NCBI GenBank assembly: GCA_031385545.1
Contig: JANNBN010000149.1
Coordinates: forward strand, 1 to 64,000
Length of the DNA: 64,000 nucleotides
Reading direction: 5' to 3'
From: JANNBN01 sp031385545
GTDB lineage: Bacteria > Actinomycetota > Acidimicrobiia > Acidimicrobiales > JANYDT01
Every line of letters starts with the position of its first letter. Position 1 is the first letter of the stretch. The notes beneath the pieces are model-generated. The model was not told the DNA's origin, did not search any database, and worked only from the letters and a program-made list of their open reading frames with translations. The position numbers and the translations under genes are program-made. Of the stretch, positions 1-8,106 are shown piece after piece.

Positions 1-121
1 CAATATTGCGGTGCAGGTTGAGTTGGGTAAGACGATTGCGATGGAAGAGGGTTTGAAGTTCGCTATTCGTGAGGGTGGTCGTACGGTTGGTGCCGGCCGC
101 GTCACCAAGATCAACAAGTGA
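1..121 (+). CDS. tuf: Elongation factor Tu, C-terminal end (partial)
   Basis: Only the last 39 codons are inside the window (first complete codon at position 2, stop TGA at 119-121). The peptide contains AMEEGLKFAIREGGRTVGAG and ends VTKINK, which is the conserved C-terminus of EF-Tu domain 3, the GTPase that delivers aminoacyl-tRNA to the ribosome. It lies 19 bp before rpsJ, the usual str-to-S10 junction. Codon choice is odd: up to about position 90 it uses GTT, TTG, GGT, ATT, CGT and ACG, then switches to the GCC, GGC, CGC, GTC, ACC and ATC typical of the neighbouring ribosomal genes. Confidence 0.95.
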   Translation, partial: NIAVQVELGKTIAMEEGLKFAIREGGRTVGAGRVTKINK

Positions 122-140
122 TCGGACAGGACTGACTCCG

Positions 141-455
141 ATGGCTCAGAAGATCCGCATCCGTCTCAAGGCATACGACCACGAGATCATCGACCAATCG
201 ACCCGTAAAATCGTCGAGACCGTCGTTCGTACCTCCGCGAAGGTCCGCGGCCCGGTGCCGTTGCCGACCGAGAAGCACCGCTACACCGTCATCCGTGGTC
301 CCCACAAGGACAAGGACAGTCGCGAGCACTTCGAGATGCGCATTCATAAGCGCCTGCTCGACATCCTTGAGCCGTCTCCCAAGACGGTTGACTCGCTCTC
401 TCGCCTCGACCTGCCTGCGGGCGTCGAGATCGAGATCAAGATCCTCAACGTCTAG
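141..455 (+). CDS. rpsJ: 30S ribosomal protein S10
   Basis: The 104-aa product begins MAQKIRIRLKAYDHEIIDQS and contains the conserved PLPTEKHRYTVIRGPHKDK and EMRIHKRLLDI stretches of S10, a 30S head protein that also acts as NusE in antitermination. An upstream in-frame start at 69 would lie inside tuf, so I chose the ATG at 141, which follows a GGACAGGA ribosome-binding sequence. S10 normally heads an uninterrupted operon with rplC. Here it is followed by a strong hairpin and then by genes on the opposite strand, so it appears to be the last gene of the tuf transcript. Confidence 0.97.
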   Translation: MAQKIRIRLKAYDHEIIDQSTRKIVETVVRTSAKVRGPVPLPTEKHRYTVIRGPHKDKDSREHFEMRIHKRLLDILEPSPKTVDSLSRLDLPAGVEIEIKILNV

Positions 456-479
456 CGAAACACCCGTTTGTCCGCAATT

Positions 480-512
480 GAAGGCCCCGGCTCTCAAACA
501 GCCTGGGCCTTC
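480..512 (+). terminator. Hairpin terminator after rpsJ
   Basis: GAAGGCCC (480-487) pairs with GGGCCTTC (505-512). Inside, GGCT (489-492) pairs with AGCC (500-503), giving a 12-bp stem with one C/T mismatch and a 7-nt loop. It lies 25 bp after the rpsJ stop and 22 bp before the end of the convergent gene, so it could serve both strands. There is no clear U-tract, which is common for terminators in high-GC actinobacteria. Confidence 0.75.
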
Positions 513-533
513 TTCGCGCCCTCCGCGGGATAG

Positions 534-2240
534 TTAGGGGGCCGTGACCTTCTCGAGAAACAGTGCACCGCCTCGTCGGGCAATCACTCGCACCCCCGGC
601 CGAGCTGCGTAGTCTTTCGCAACAGACTCATCGACGAGAAGGTAGCGGTCGGCCGCCGCTCCGAGCGGCCACTGGTCGTAACGCGATGCGCGGGGGATCA
701 ACTGGTCGGTCAGTGTTCCGGGTGGTAAACGGCGTATCGAGGTCCACCATGCCGTATACGGACCGAGGGCATCTCCGGCAAGCCCGATCTCTTCGACGGG
801 GTAACGCGTGGAAACGCTGCGGCCGAGGATGTACATGTTCCGGCTGATGAGTGGGAGATCCGTCGATCGCATCCGCAGACCGCTGGCGAAGAACATGACA
901 GATAAAGTCGCGACGAAGGCAACGGCACCTCTGTAGGACCGTTGGCCGGGGTTGGCCCCGAGATCGGTTCCACTGGCCCAGCGTCGAGTCACGTCGCATG
1001 CCACTGCCACGGCGACGCCACCGGCAACCGTCAGGTACGGGAAAAGCGAGAACCAGTTCTTCAATAGGCGGTATTGCGTCACCGGCGTTCCTGACCATCG
1101 AAGCGCCAACAAAAGGAGCGCGAAGCCGAGGGGGCCCAACCCGGCGCCCAGTACCGCGCGGGCTGCTGCATTACGCCTCCATGCCAGTGCGCACACCTCT
1201 GCAACGCCCCATGCAATCCACGTCACGGCGATTGGCCCCCCGAACGCTGCCACCGTGATGGGCGTCACGATTCCTTCTCCGTTGCCGCTGAAGGCCGCGA
1301 TGGAGAAGTATGGGAGGCGACGGATGAACGCGGTTTGCAGCCCGATCGCGACGACGCAGGCGGCTGCAAACGCAATGTTTCGCCTCCGCGCCGTCAAGAT
1401 CTTGTATATGCGGCGCAGCGAAGGAAACGCAATCGAGAACGCTCCGAGGGTGGCCAGGGGGACGATCGGTGTTGACTGCGGATAGGTCAACTGGCTGGCT
1501 GCGGCAGACACTGCAGCGGCTGCCAGCCAGCGGAATCTCACTCCCTGCTGCACGGCCAGGCAGGCTGCGCAGACGCCACCCAACGACAGGGTCACGGACA
1601 CGCTCTGCGCAAACCAGAAGGCCACCGTCACCATGCCGAGGCCCATCCGCCACCCGACGAGCCACAACGCCCCTGCCGCCAGTCCAGCGGTCCACGTGTG
1701 GCGAGTGACTTTCGCAGTCAGCCAGACGACGGACAGGAACTGCATTGCAACCGTGACCATGGCAACCAGCCACATTGCGCTCAGCGGATCGAGGTGCAGC
1801 ACTCTGGACGCCGCCGCACTCAGCAAGTGGGCGCCTGGCGGATAGCCAGACATTGGCCCGAGGCGGGGATCGCCCGTGCTGAGGGAGCCCGAATCGTGAA
1901 TTGCGGTGACGAGTGCTCCGTTGTGTGCCTGGTCGACGCCAAAGGCATGGGGCCAGGTGAGCGAACGATCAGCGGCGGAGACCCACAACATGACGAGCGT
2001 GAGCGCCAGCACAACGGTGACCCCGGTCTCCTGTGCGGACGGCAGCCGGGTGTGTCTCCACCGCGCCGGGGGCCATAGAAGTGGGATCAACGCAGCGACC
2101 GCAAGCAGGCTGAGAATGCAGGCGATTCCTTGGGAGAGTTCCAGCTCCACGCTCAACCGAAGCGTCAGGATTGTCACAGACAAGGAAATTGGCAACCCGA
2201 CTCCAAGAGCGCCGATGAGGGGAAACCGTCTCTCCTCCAT
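534..2240 (-). CDS. Polytopic membrane protein, GT-C glycosyltransferase-like
   Basis: A protein of about 568 aa with many hydrophobic segments, starting almost at residue 1 (ALGVGLPISLSVTILTL). The first large loop reads FGVDQAHNGALVTAIHDSG and is followed by SGYPPGAHLLSAAAS. An acidic first loop followed by a YPPG motif is reminiscent of GT-C/GT39-type glycosyltransferases that use polyprenyl-linked sugars, but I cannot name a family. The start overlaps the stop of the upstream lipoprotein gene (TGATG); an in-frame TTG at 2243 is the alternative. It forms a two-gene operon with that lipoprotein, opposite in strand to the ribosomal operon it interrupts. Confidence 0.8.
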   Translation of the reverse strand: MEERRFPLIGALGVGLPISLSVTILTLRLSVELELSQGIACILSLLAVAALIPLLWPPARWRHTRLPSAQETGVTVVLALTLVMLWVSAADRSLTWPHAFGVDQAHNGALVTAIHDSGSLSTGDPRLGPMSGYPPGAHLLSAAASRVLHLDPLSAMWLVAMVTVAMQFLSVVWLTAKVTRHTWTAGLAAGALWLVGWRMGLGMVTVAFWFAQSVSVTLSLGGVCAACLAVQQGVRFRWLAAAAVSAAASQLTYPQSTPIVPLATLGAFSIAFPSLRRIYKILTARRRNIAFAAACVVAIGLQTAFIRRLPYFSIAAFSGNGEGIVTPITVAAFGGPIAVTWIAWGVAEVCALAWRRNAAARAVLGAGLGPLGFALLLLALRWSGTPVTQYRLLKNWFSLFPYLTVAGGVAVAVACDVTRRWASGTDLGANPGQRSYRGAVAFVATLSVMFFASGLRMRSTDLPLISRNMYILGRSVSTRYPVEEIGLAGDALGPYTAWWTSIRRLPPGTLTDQLIPRASRYDQWPLGAAADRYLLVDESVAKDYAARPGVRVIARRGGALFLEKVTAP

Positions 2241-2914
2241 CAATCGTTCTCCAAATAGTGGATCGCCTCTCGAACCACGAACAGGTCAAACCGTTGTGCT
2301 TGAGAAGACGGGTCGAGGGTCGCGCGGGTATTCGCGAATTTAAGGAATCCCAGCACATCTACCACGCCATCAGTAGTGAATCGCTGTGGAATGGATGCGT
2401 CGCTCTCCCATAAAGCGCGCAGATGGTCGAGCACAAAGGTGATGTCTTCGCGAAAGTCGGGCTCGTTTTGCAGTGTCCAATAGAGAACCGGCGCAATCTG
2501 AGAATCAAGCAGGAGTCCCATTCGCCCTCCCAGCTCTCGGACACCGCCAAGAAAAGGAACCATTCCGACCTCGTTCGCTCCCCTCGCGGCAAGGCTCCAA
2601 TGGACCAACGAAGCAACATCCGGCGAACCGTCGGGAAGTGAATGCGCAGCCATCACGTCATCATGGTGCTCCCAGATGCCGATCATCGCGGTCAACGCCC
2701 TCCGAACTGCGGGGCTGACGATGATTCCTTCGGACTCCAGTTTCCGTTCGACTGTGGCGAACTCCTTCGTCGAAGCTCGTGCCGTCTGGAAACGGAATCC
2801 GCGGTCTGCCGAGTCGCCCGAGATACCTCGCCCTCCGATTGCGTTGCCCAATCGTTCACAGCCAGAGACGCTCATGGCAGTGGTGAGTCCGACTGCTAAA
2901 ACCAATCGCGCCAT
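2240..2914 (-). CDS. Predicted lipoprotein of unknown function
   Basis: Starting at the ATG at 2914, the product (224 aa) begins MARLVLAVGLTTAMSVSGC. This is a compact lipoprotein signal peptide with a short basic n-region, a hydrophobic core and a lipobox (VSGC) with Cys19 as the predicted lipidation site. An in-frame ATG at 2944 would lengthen the n-region by 10 residues. The mature part is mostly helical-looking, with no domain I recognise. Its stop overlaps the start of the membrane protein downstream, suggesting translational coupling and joint function in the envelope. Confidence 0.7.
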   Translation of the reverse strand: MARLVLAVGLTTAMSVSGCERLGNAIGGRGISGDSADRGFRFQTARASTKEFATVERKLESEGIIVSPAVRRALTAMIGIWEHHDDVMAAHSLPDGSPDVASLVHWSLAARGANEVGMVPFLGGVRELGGRMGLLLDSQIAPVLYWTLQNEPDFREDITFVLDHLRALWESDASIPQRFTTDGVVDVLGFLKFANTRATLDPSSQAQRFDLFVVREAIHYLEND

Positions 2915-3024
2915 GCCAGTCGGCTTCACCCTGCCACGGTACATCGGCCAACAGCTCGTTCGATGGTGAGGAGGCGCGCCGCCGACCTCTTGCGAGGGCT
3001 TTGCGTTCCGAAGGGGCCAGCCCC

Positions 3025-3060
3025 CGGCCCCAGTGGCCCACTGGGCCGAACTAGTACTCT
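3025..3060 (+). promoter_or_regulatory. Palindrome and leaderless promoter for the 3067 gene
   Basis: A near-perfect palindrome (CGGCCCCAGTGG / CCCACTGGGCCG, 3025-3048) sits just upstream of TACTCT (3055-3060). TACTCT matches the actinobacterial -10 consensus TANNNT and lies exactly 6 nt before the ATG at 3067, so the transcript would be leaderless. The palindrome occupies the region between -10 and -35 and is a candidate operator. This is inference from sequence only. Confidence 0.5.
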
Positions 3061-3066
3061 GCCCGA

Positions 3067-5124
3067 ATGCGCGAGCGCGGAGGTCAATCGCAGCCCAGCT
3101 CTGCGTCGAGCAGCGCGGGTCGGAGCCCGCTTGCTTCCCTGTCACAGAGCCGGCCAACTGGTCGGCGGGGTACTCCGGTCTTGAACCGGAGGGTTTCGCT
3201 CTACGTTGCGGCTCTCACAGCGGGAGTAGCGTGGTTCCCGCGGCTTGCTCTTGTCCCCTCTTCGCTTCCCGATCAGTCTTGGCGCGCCGGGCTCGTGATG
3301 GCGAGGGTGCAACGCCTGCAGTTCGGCCCCGACATTGCGTTCACGTACGGGCCCCTGGGATTCCTAGCGCATCCAACTCTCTGGGGCGGGCCGTCACTCC
3401 TCGCGATCGCTGCAGCGGTGGTGGTCTTGCTGTCCCAGGTGATTGTGCTGGCACGATGGTTTTCGTTCCGCATCCCTGCCTTTGGGGCAGCCATTCTCGC
3501 AGGTCTCCTCGTTCGGGCCTCGTGGACCTTCGAACAAAGCATCGCCACTCCGCTCGTACTATTGCTGTTCGCAACGGGACTAGCAGCTGTGCTGGAAGAC
3601 CGTGTCGTGCCGGTCAGATGGTGCGGCTCAGTCGGTGCAGCCGGAGGCCTGCTGCTGTTGATGAAACTGGACGCGGTGGTCGTCGTTGGATTGGCAATGA
3701 TCGGCATTTCAAGCGCTGGTCTACCTGCGCTCCGGGACTTGCTTCGACGACTTCTCGTCAGCGCGCTCTGCCTCACCTGTGTTGTGGTGAGCGGGTGGGG
3801 TTTGCTCGGCCAACGTTATGGAAATCTCTTGAGTTGGCTCCAGGCATCTCGCGAGCTGATGAGCGGCTTCAATGAGTACGGCGTCTTTCGCTCACCGCCG
3901 TTCAGCCCCGCAGCAGCTGGCGCCGCGACGGTCGCAGTCGCACTCCTGTTCGCATACGAGCTCAGCCTTCGCGGCATCCGATCCTGGGCGAAGGGGCAGG
4001 CTTCGGTCCTCGTCGGCCTTGCTGGGTGGACGTTCGGAAAGTCTGGGTTCGTGCGCTTTGACGGCCACGCGTACCGTTATGTGTGGTTCCTGGCAGCCGT
4101 CGCGTGCGTCGTTTGGGGCGGGCCGCGGCCACGCGCCGAACGTGCGAGCAGGTTGCGGCTGTTGCATCCCACGATCGGCACCGCGGGATTTGGCGCAGTT
4201 CTGTGTCTCGGCCTGGTGCTCACCCCCATACCAGGACGCGCAGAGCCCTTCGCTCGACCGTGGAGCGGCCCTTCCAACCTCGCACGAGCTGTGCACCCGC
4301 TGACATCCGAGGCAGCCAGGGCACGGATTTCGCGCTCGGGAACGGCGTCGGTGTTGGACTGGGCGCAACTGTCACCGGCGCAGGTGGATCAGTTGCGCGG
4401 GCGGCGTGTCCACGTTGACGCCGAAGACATCGCCGTGGTTTGGGCGCTCGGGTCACAAGTTGTGTGGACGCCCAATCCAGTGATCCAGTCCTACGCCGCG
4501 TACACCGCATACCTCGACAAACTGAACGCAGACCGATACGAGGACGCTGAGCGCGGGGCGGACGCGGTGCTGTATTTCTCGCAGCCCGGCGATGGGCATC
4601 ATCCCCGGTTTCAGTCGCCCGGGGCCCTCGTTGCACTGTTCTGCAACTTTCAACCGACCACTCCAGGTTTGAGGTTCCAGATCTTCACGCGAACCCAAAC
4701 ACAGTGCGGGCCGCCGACCGCGCGTCAGCCGTTGCAGGGACAGCTGGGTAGACCATTCGCGTGGAGGGCTGCACAACCGGTGCTCGCGGACGACCAGTCG
4801 ATCGTGGTTGCCAGTTTCGAGCTGCATCGTCGGCCGTTGGAGAAGTTGGACGCAGCGATACGTCTGAGACCGCGAACCTGGACCTTTTCGCTCGGTCCTG
4901 CTGACGGGGGAACCAAGTATCGCTTCGACCCTGGGACAGCTGAGTCCGCTCACATCGTGCACCTCCCAACGTGCCTGCGGAACCTTGTTCCACAGTTCGA
5001 CACGCGTACCTACGACGAAATCACCATCGATCAATCGGATGATGCGCCCCGGATTCCGATCACGATGACGTTGACCCAGATCCCGTTCCGGTGCAGCCAG
5101 CGAAGCGTGAATTCGGCCCCCTGA
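3067..5124 (+). CDS. Large polytopic membrane protein of unknown function
   Basis: A 685-aa protein with a polar, Ser/Arg-rich N-terminus of about 42 residues, then roughly ten hydrophobic segments (first: SLYVAALTAGVAWF), then a soluble C-terminal part of about 280 residues. The first loop after the first membrane segment contains FGPDIAFTYGPLGFL, a layout seen in GT-C-like sugar transferases. I do not recognise a named family. It is divergent from the lipoprotein/membrane protein pair and may work with them in building an envelope glycan, but that is a guess from location and topology. Confidence 0.8.
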   Translation: MRERGGQSQPSSASSSAGRSPLASLSQSRPTGRRGTPVLNRRVSLYVAALTAGVAWFPRLALVPSSLPDQSWRAGLVMARVQRLQFGPDIAFTYGPLGFLAHPTLWGGPSLLAIAAAVVVLLSQVIVLARWFSFRIPAFGAAILAGLLVRASWTFEQSIATPLVLLLFATGLAAVLEDRVVPVRWCGSVGAAGGLLLLMKLDAVVVVGLAMIGISSAGLPALRDLLRRLLVSALCLTCVVVSGWGLLGQRYGNLLSWLQASRELMSGFNEYGVFRSPPFSPAAAGAATVAVALLFAYELSLRGIRSWAKGQASVLVGLAGWTFGKSGFVRFDGHAYRYVWFLAAVACVVWGGPRPRAERASRLRLLHPTIGTAGFGAVLCLGLVLTPIPGRAEPFARPWSGPSNLARAVHPLTSEAARARISRSGTASVLDWAQLSPAQVDQLRGRRVHVDAEDIAVVWALGSQVVWTPNPVIQSYAAYTAYLDKLNADRYEDAERGADAVLYFSQPGDGHHPRFQSPGALVALFCNFQPTTPGLRFQIFTRTQTQCGPPTARQPLQGQLGRPFAWRAAQPVLADDQSIVVASFELHRRPLEKLDAAIRLRPRTWTFSLGPADGGTKYRFDPGTAESAHIVHLPTCLRNLVPQFDTRTYDEITIDQSDDAPRIPITMTLTQIPFRCSQRSVNSAP

Positions 5125-5371
5125 ACCCCTGCTAAGGTTCTCAAGCCCTGCCGAAACCGATGTGCGCAACTTGTTGTGTACATCCGAGACGGCAAGGCCA
5201 AGTCGATGTCCGGTTGTGCCCGACCCGCTGCAAGCAGCTGGTCGGGGACCCTCCGGCGCACCACATACGTACGCTCTGTACGGCCTCTCGCCGTGCGGAG
5301 CGTTTGTGTGTGATGCGTCCGGTCGTCCGGACCGCTCGAATCCCGCTCGAACCAACCCAGCGAGAACTCTT
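5125..5371 (+). promoter_or_regulatory. Promoter and structured leader upstream of rplC
   Basis: This 247-bp gap holds a possible -10 (TAAGGT, 5133-5138), implying a 5' leader of over 220 nt before rplC. It contains several hairpins: CCCGACC (5219-5225)/GGTCGGG (5240-5246) enclosing GCTGC/GCAGC; CGTAC (5268-5272)/GTACG (5278-5282); and TCCGG (5318-5322)/CCGGA (5327-5331). Ribosomal protein operons are often autoregulated through such leaders (L4 for S10 operons). Because rpsJ is uncoupled here, the leader would control rplC onward. No homology to a known leader could be tested. Confidence 0.55.
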
Positions 5372-6007
5372 ATGACCCGTACAGCGATCGTCGGCGAAAA
5401 AGTCGGCATGACACAGCTCTGGGAGAACGACGTCGTCGTTCCCGTGACTGTGGTCAAGGTCAGCCCGGCGCGCGTCGTCCAGGTAAAGACCCCGGAGAAC
5501 GACGGCTATGCCGCCATCCAGGTCACCTTCGGCACCGTCAAGGCTTCCCGACTCAACGGCCCCCAGAAGGGGCACTTCGACAAGGCCGGCGTCGAGCCGG
5601 GTAGCGGGCTCCTCGAGTTCCGTGTCGAGGATGCGTCTGCATGGACGGTCGGACAGACCATTGGCGTCGACCTCCTGACCGATGGTCAGCTCGTCGATGT
5701 CACTGCGGTCAGCAAAGGCAAAGGCTTCGCCGGCGTCATGAAGCGGCACAACTTTTCCGGTGTGTCTGCCTCACACGGTTCGCACCGTAACCATCGTGCA
5801 CCCGGGTCCATCGGTGCATGTGCAACGCCGGGCCGTGTGTTCCGTGGCCAGAAGATGGCAGGCCGCATGGGCACCGATCAGGTCACCACGCAGAACCTGC
5901 GCGTTGTCAAGGCCGACGCCGAGCGCGAGCTGTTGCTGGTCCGTGGTTCTGTGCCCGGTCCTAAGGGCGGCACCGTCGTCATCCGATCCGCTTCGAAGGG
6001 TAAGTGA
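5372..6007 (+). CDS. rplC: 50S ribosomal protein L3
   Basis: The 211-aa product starts MTRTAIVGEKVGMTQLWEND and carries the conserved SKGKGFAGVMKRHNF and SIGACATPGRVFRGQKMAG segments of L3, an early-assembly 50S protein reaching the peptidyl-transferase centre. The ATG at 5372 was chosen because the longer in-frame reading (from 5162) runs through the leader hairpins and adds nothing like L3. It is the first gene of the restarted S10 block. Confidence 0.97.
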   Translation: MTRTAIVGEKVGMTQLWENDVVVPVTVVKVSPARVVQVKTPENDGYAAIQVTFGTVKASRLNGPQKGHFDKAGVEPGSGLLEFRVEDASAWTVGQTIGVDLLTDGQLVDVTAVSKGKGFAGVMKRHNFSGVSASHGSHRNHRAPGSIGACATPGRVFRGQKMAGRMGTDQVTTQNLRVVKADAERELLLVRGSVPGPKGGTVVIRSASKGK

Positions 6008-6015
6008 GGGTCCTT

Positions 6016-6660
6016 ATGACTGACCTCAAGCTCCGTTCCCACGCCGGTGCCGACCTCGGCGTCGTCGCTGGCGACCCGCACTGGTTCGGTATCGAGCCGA
6101 ACATCTCGGTCATGCACCAGGTTGTCACCGCTCAGCTCGCCGCCCGTCGTGCCGGCACCCAGAGCACGCTCACCCGAGCCGAGGTTTCCCGCAGCTCCAA
6201 GAAGGCCCGTCGTCAGAAGGGCGGCGGTACCTCTCGTCAGGGCTCCATGCGCGGACCTCAGTGGGTTGGTGGTGGCGTCGCACTCGGCCCGAAGCCGCGC
6301 AAGTACAACGAGCGCACGCCGAAGAAGATGATCAACCTTGCCCTCCGTTCGGCCCTGTCAGACCGTGCAGCCGACGGTCGTGTCGTCGTCATCGACTCGT
6401 TCTCCGGTGCTGCTCCTAAGACCAAGGACGGCGTCAAGTCGTTGGAAGCAATGGGTATTCAGGGCCGTGTCCTGTTTGTACTCGATGCGTCGAGCGAAGC
6501 GGAAGTGAACGGCGGCAAAGCGTTGCGCAACCTGCAAGGCGTTCAGCTCATCGAAGCGGGCGAACTCAACACCTACGACGTGCTGCTCAACGATTGGGTG
6601 GTCTTCTCGAAGTCCACACTTCCGGGTCTGCCAGCCGACGCAGTTGCAGGGAGCAAGTGA
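6016..6660 (+). CDS. rplD: 50S ribosomal protein L4
   Basis: A 214-aa protein containing the L4 tunnel-loop region (SSKKARRQKGGGTSRQGSMR) and the PKPRKYNERTPKKMINLALR stretch. L4 lines the exit tunnel and in several bacteria represses its own operon. I chose the ATG at 6016 rather than the GTG at 6004, because GAGGG at 6006-6010 gives a ribosome-binding site at normal distance. It begins 8 bp after the rplC stop. Confidence 0.97.
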   Translation: MTDLKLRSHAGADLGVVAGDPHWFGIEPNISVMHQVVTAQLAARRAGTQSTLTRAEVSRSSKKARRQKGGGTSRQGSMRGPQWVGGGVALGPKPRKYNERTPKKMINLALRSALSDRAADGRVVVIDSFSGAAPKTKDGVKSLEAMGIQGRVLFVLDASSEAEVNGGKALRNLQGVQLIEAGELNTYDVLLNDWVVFSKSTLPGLPADAVAGSK

Positions 6661-6661
6661 C

Positions 6662-6952
6662 ATGAAAGATCCACGTGACGTCATCATCTCGCCGATCGTG
6701 AGCGAGAAGTCCTACGGCCTCATCGACAACGGCCAGTACACCTTTGTGGTTGCACCCGGCTCGAACAAGACCGAGATCCGTCAGGCGATCGAGTCGATCT
6801 TCTCCGTGCGCGTCGAGAGCGTCAACACGCTCAACCGCAAGGGCAAGCGCAACCGCAACAAAAAGACCGGCAAGTTCCATACCGCACCGACCGAAAAGCG
6901 GGCCATCGTCTCGCTCAAGGGCGACGACCGTATTCCGTTGTTCGACAACTAA
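6662..6952 (+). CDS. rplW: 50S ribosomal protein L23
   Basis: A 96-aa protein starting MKDPRDVIISPIVSEKSYGL, with the conserved KTEIRQAIESIF and the basic KGKRNRNKKTGKFH loop of L23. L23 sits at the tunnel exit and is the docking site for trigger factor and SRP. The ATG at 6662 follows the rplD stop by one base, so translation is probably coupled. Confidence 0.97.
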   Translation: MKDPRDVIISPIVSEKSYGLIDNGQYTFVVAPGSNKTEIRQAIESIFSVRVESVNTLNRKGKRNRNKKTGKFHTAPTEKRAIVSLKGDDRIPLFDN

Positions 6953-6970
6953 GGCGTGAGGTAAGCAACC

Positions 6971-7804
6971 ATGGCTCTTCGCACTCGCAAACCAACAAGC
7001 GCTGGTCGTCGTTTCCAGTCCGGATCAGATTTCTCCGAGCTCACGACCAACCGCCCCGAGAAGTCGCTCCTCGCGCCTCTTCATAAGACCGGTGGACGCA
7101 ACGTCTACGGCCGCAAGACGTCGCGTCACCGCGGCGGCGGCCACAAGCGCCAGTACCGGATCATCGATTTCCGTCGCAACAAGGATGGCGTGCCAGCAAA
7201 TGTCGCCACCATCGAGTACGACCCCAACCGCACATGCCGCATTGCACTGCTGCACTACGCCGACGGTGAGAAGCGCTACATCCTCGCTCCGTCGAAGCTT
7301 GGCGTCGGAGACACGGTCGTCAGCGGCCAGGGTGCCGACATCAAGCCTGGTAACGCCTTGCCGATGCGGTTCATCCCGGTCGGTACGGTTGTCCACAATG
7401 TCGAGATCAAGCCCGGCGGCGGAGGCAAAATGGCTCGCTCCGCCGGTGTCGGCGTGCAGCTCGTCGCCAAGGAAGGCGACTATGCCACGCTCCGCCTTCC
7501 CAGCTCCGAAATGCGGCGCGTCCCGATCGACTGCCGGGCAACCGTCGGTGAGGTCGGCAACTCCGAGCACGAGCTCGAGTCGCTCGGCAAGGCCGGACGC
7601 TCCCGCTGGAAGGGCCGTCGGCCGCAAACCCGTGGCGTTGCCATGAACCCTGTCGACCACCCCCATGGTGGTGGCGAAGGCCGAACGTCGGGTGGCCGCC
7701 ACCCAGTATCGCCGTGGGGCAAGCCTGAGGGCCGCACCCGCGACAAAAACAAGGAAAGCCAGAAGCTCATCGTTCGTCGGCGTAAGAGCCGTACGGGTCG
7801 CTGA
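6971..7804 (+). CDS. rplB: 50S ribosomal protein L2
   Basis: A 277-aa protein of standard L2 length. It contains TSRHRGGGHKRQYRIIDFRR near the N-terminus, the SAGVGVQLVAKEG core and the C-terminal AMNPVDHPHGGGEGRTSGGR. That last segment includes the conserved histidine region near the peptidyl-transferase centre. A GTGAGGTAAG ribosome-binding stretch precedes the ATG. Confidence 0.98.
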   Translation: MALRTRKPTSAGRRFQSGSDFSELTTNRPEKSLLAPLHKTGGRNVYGRKTSRHRGGGHKRQYRIIDFRRNKDGVPANVATIEYDPNRTCRIALLHYADGEKRYILAPSKLGVGDTVVSGQGADIKPGNALPMRFIPVGTVVHNVEIKPGGGGKMARSAGVGVQLVAKEGDYATLRLPSSEMRRVPIDCRATVGEVGNSEHELESLGKAGRSRWKGRRPQTRGVAMNPVDHPHGGGEGRTSGGRHPVSPWGKPEGRTRDKNKESQKLIVRRRKSRTGR

Positions 7805-7825
7805 CCAGGGAGTGAGTGAACACAC

Positions 7826-8104
7826 ATGCCTCGTAGCCTGAAAAAGGGTCCGTTCATCGATGACCATCTGCTCAAGAAGGTCGATGAGCAGAACTCGAAG
7901 AACGACAAAAAGGTCATCAAGACCTGGTCCCGCCGTTCAACCATCATCCCCGACATGATCGGCCACACCATTGCCGTTCACGACGGCCGCAAGCACGTCC
8001 CGGTGTACATCACCGAGGCGATGGTCGGCCACAAACTCGGCGAGTTCTCGCCCACCCGTACCTTCCGGTTCCACGCCGGCCAGGAAAAGTCCGGGAGGCG
8101 CTGA
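7826..8104 (+). CDS. rpsS: 30S ribosomal protein S19
   Basis: A 92-aa protein starting MPRSLKKGPFIDDHLLKKVD, with TWSRRSTIIPDMIGHTIAVH and the C-terminal GEFSPTRTFRFHAG, diagnostic of S19 in the 30S head, where it pairs with S13. A GGGAGTGAGTG ribosome-binding region precedes the ATG. Confidence 0.98.
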   Translation: MPRSLKKGPFIDDHLLKKVDEQNSKNDKKVIKTWSRRSTIIPDMIGHTIAVHDGRKHVPVYITEAMVGHKLGEFSPTRTFRFHAGQEKSGRR

Positions 8105-8106
8105 GC

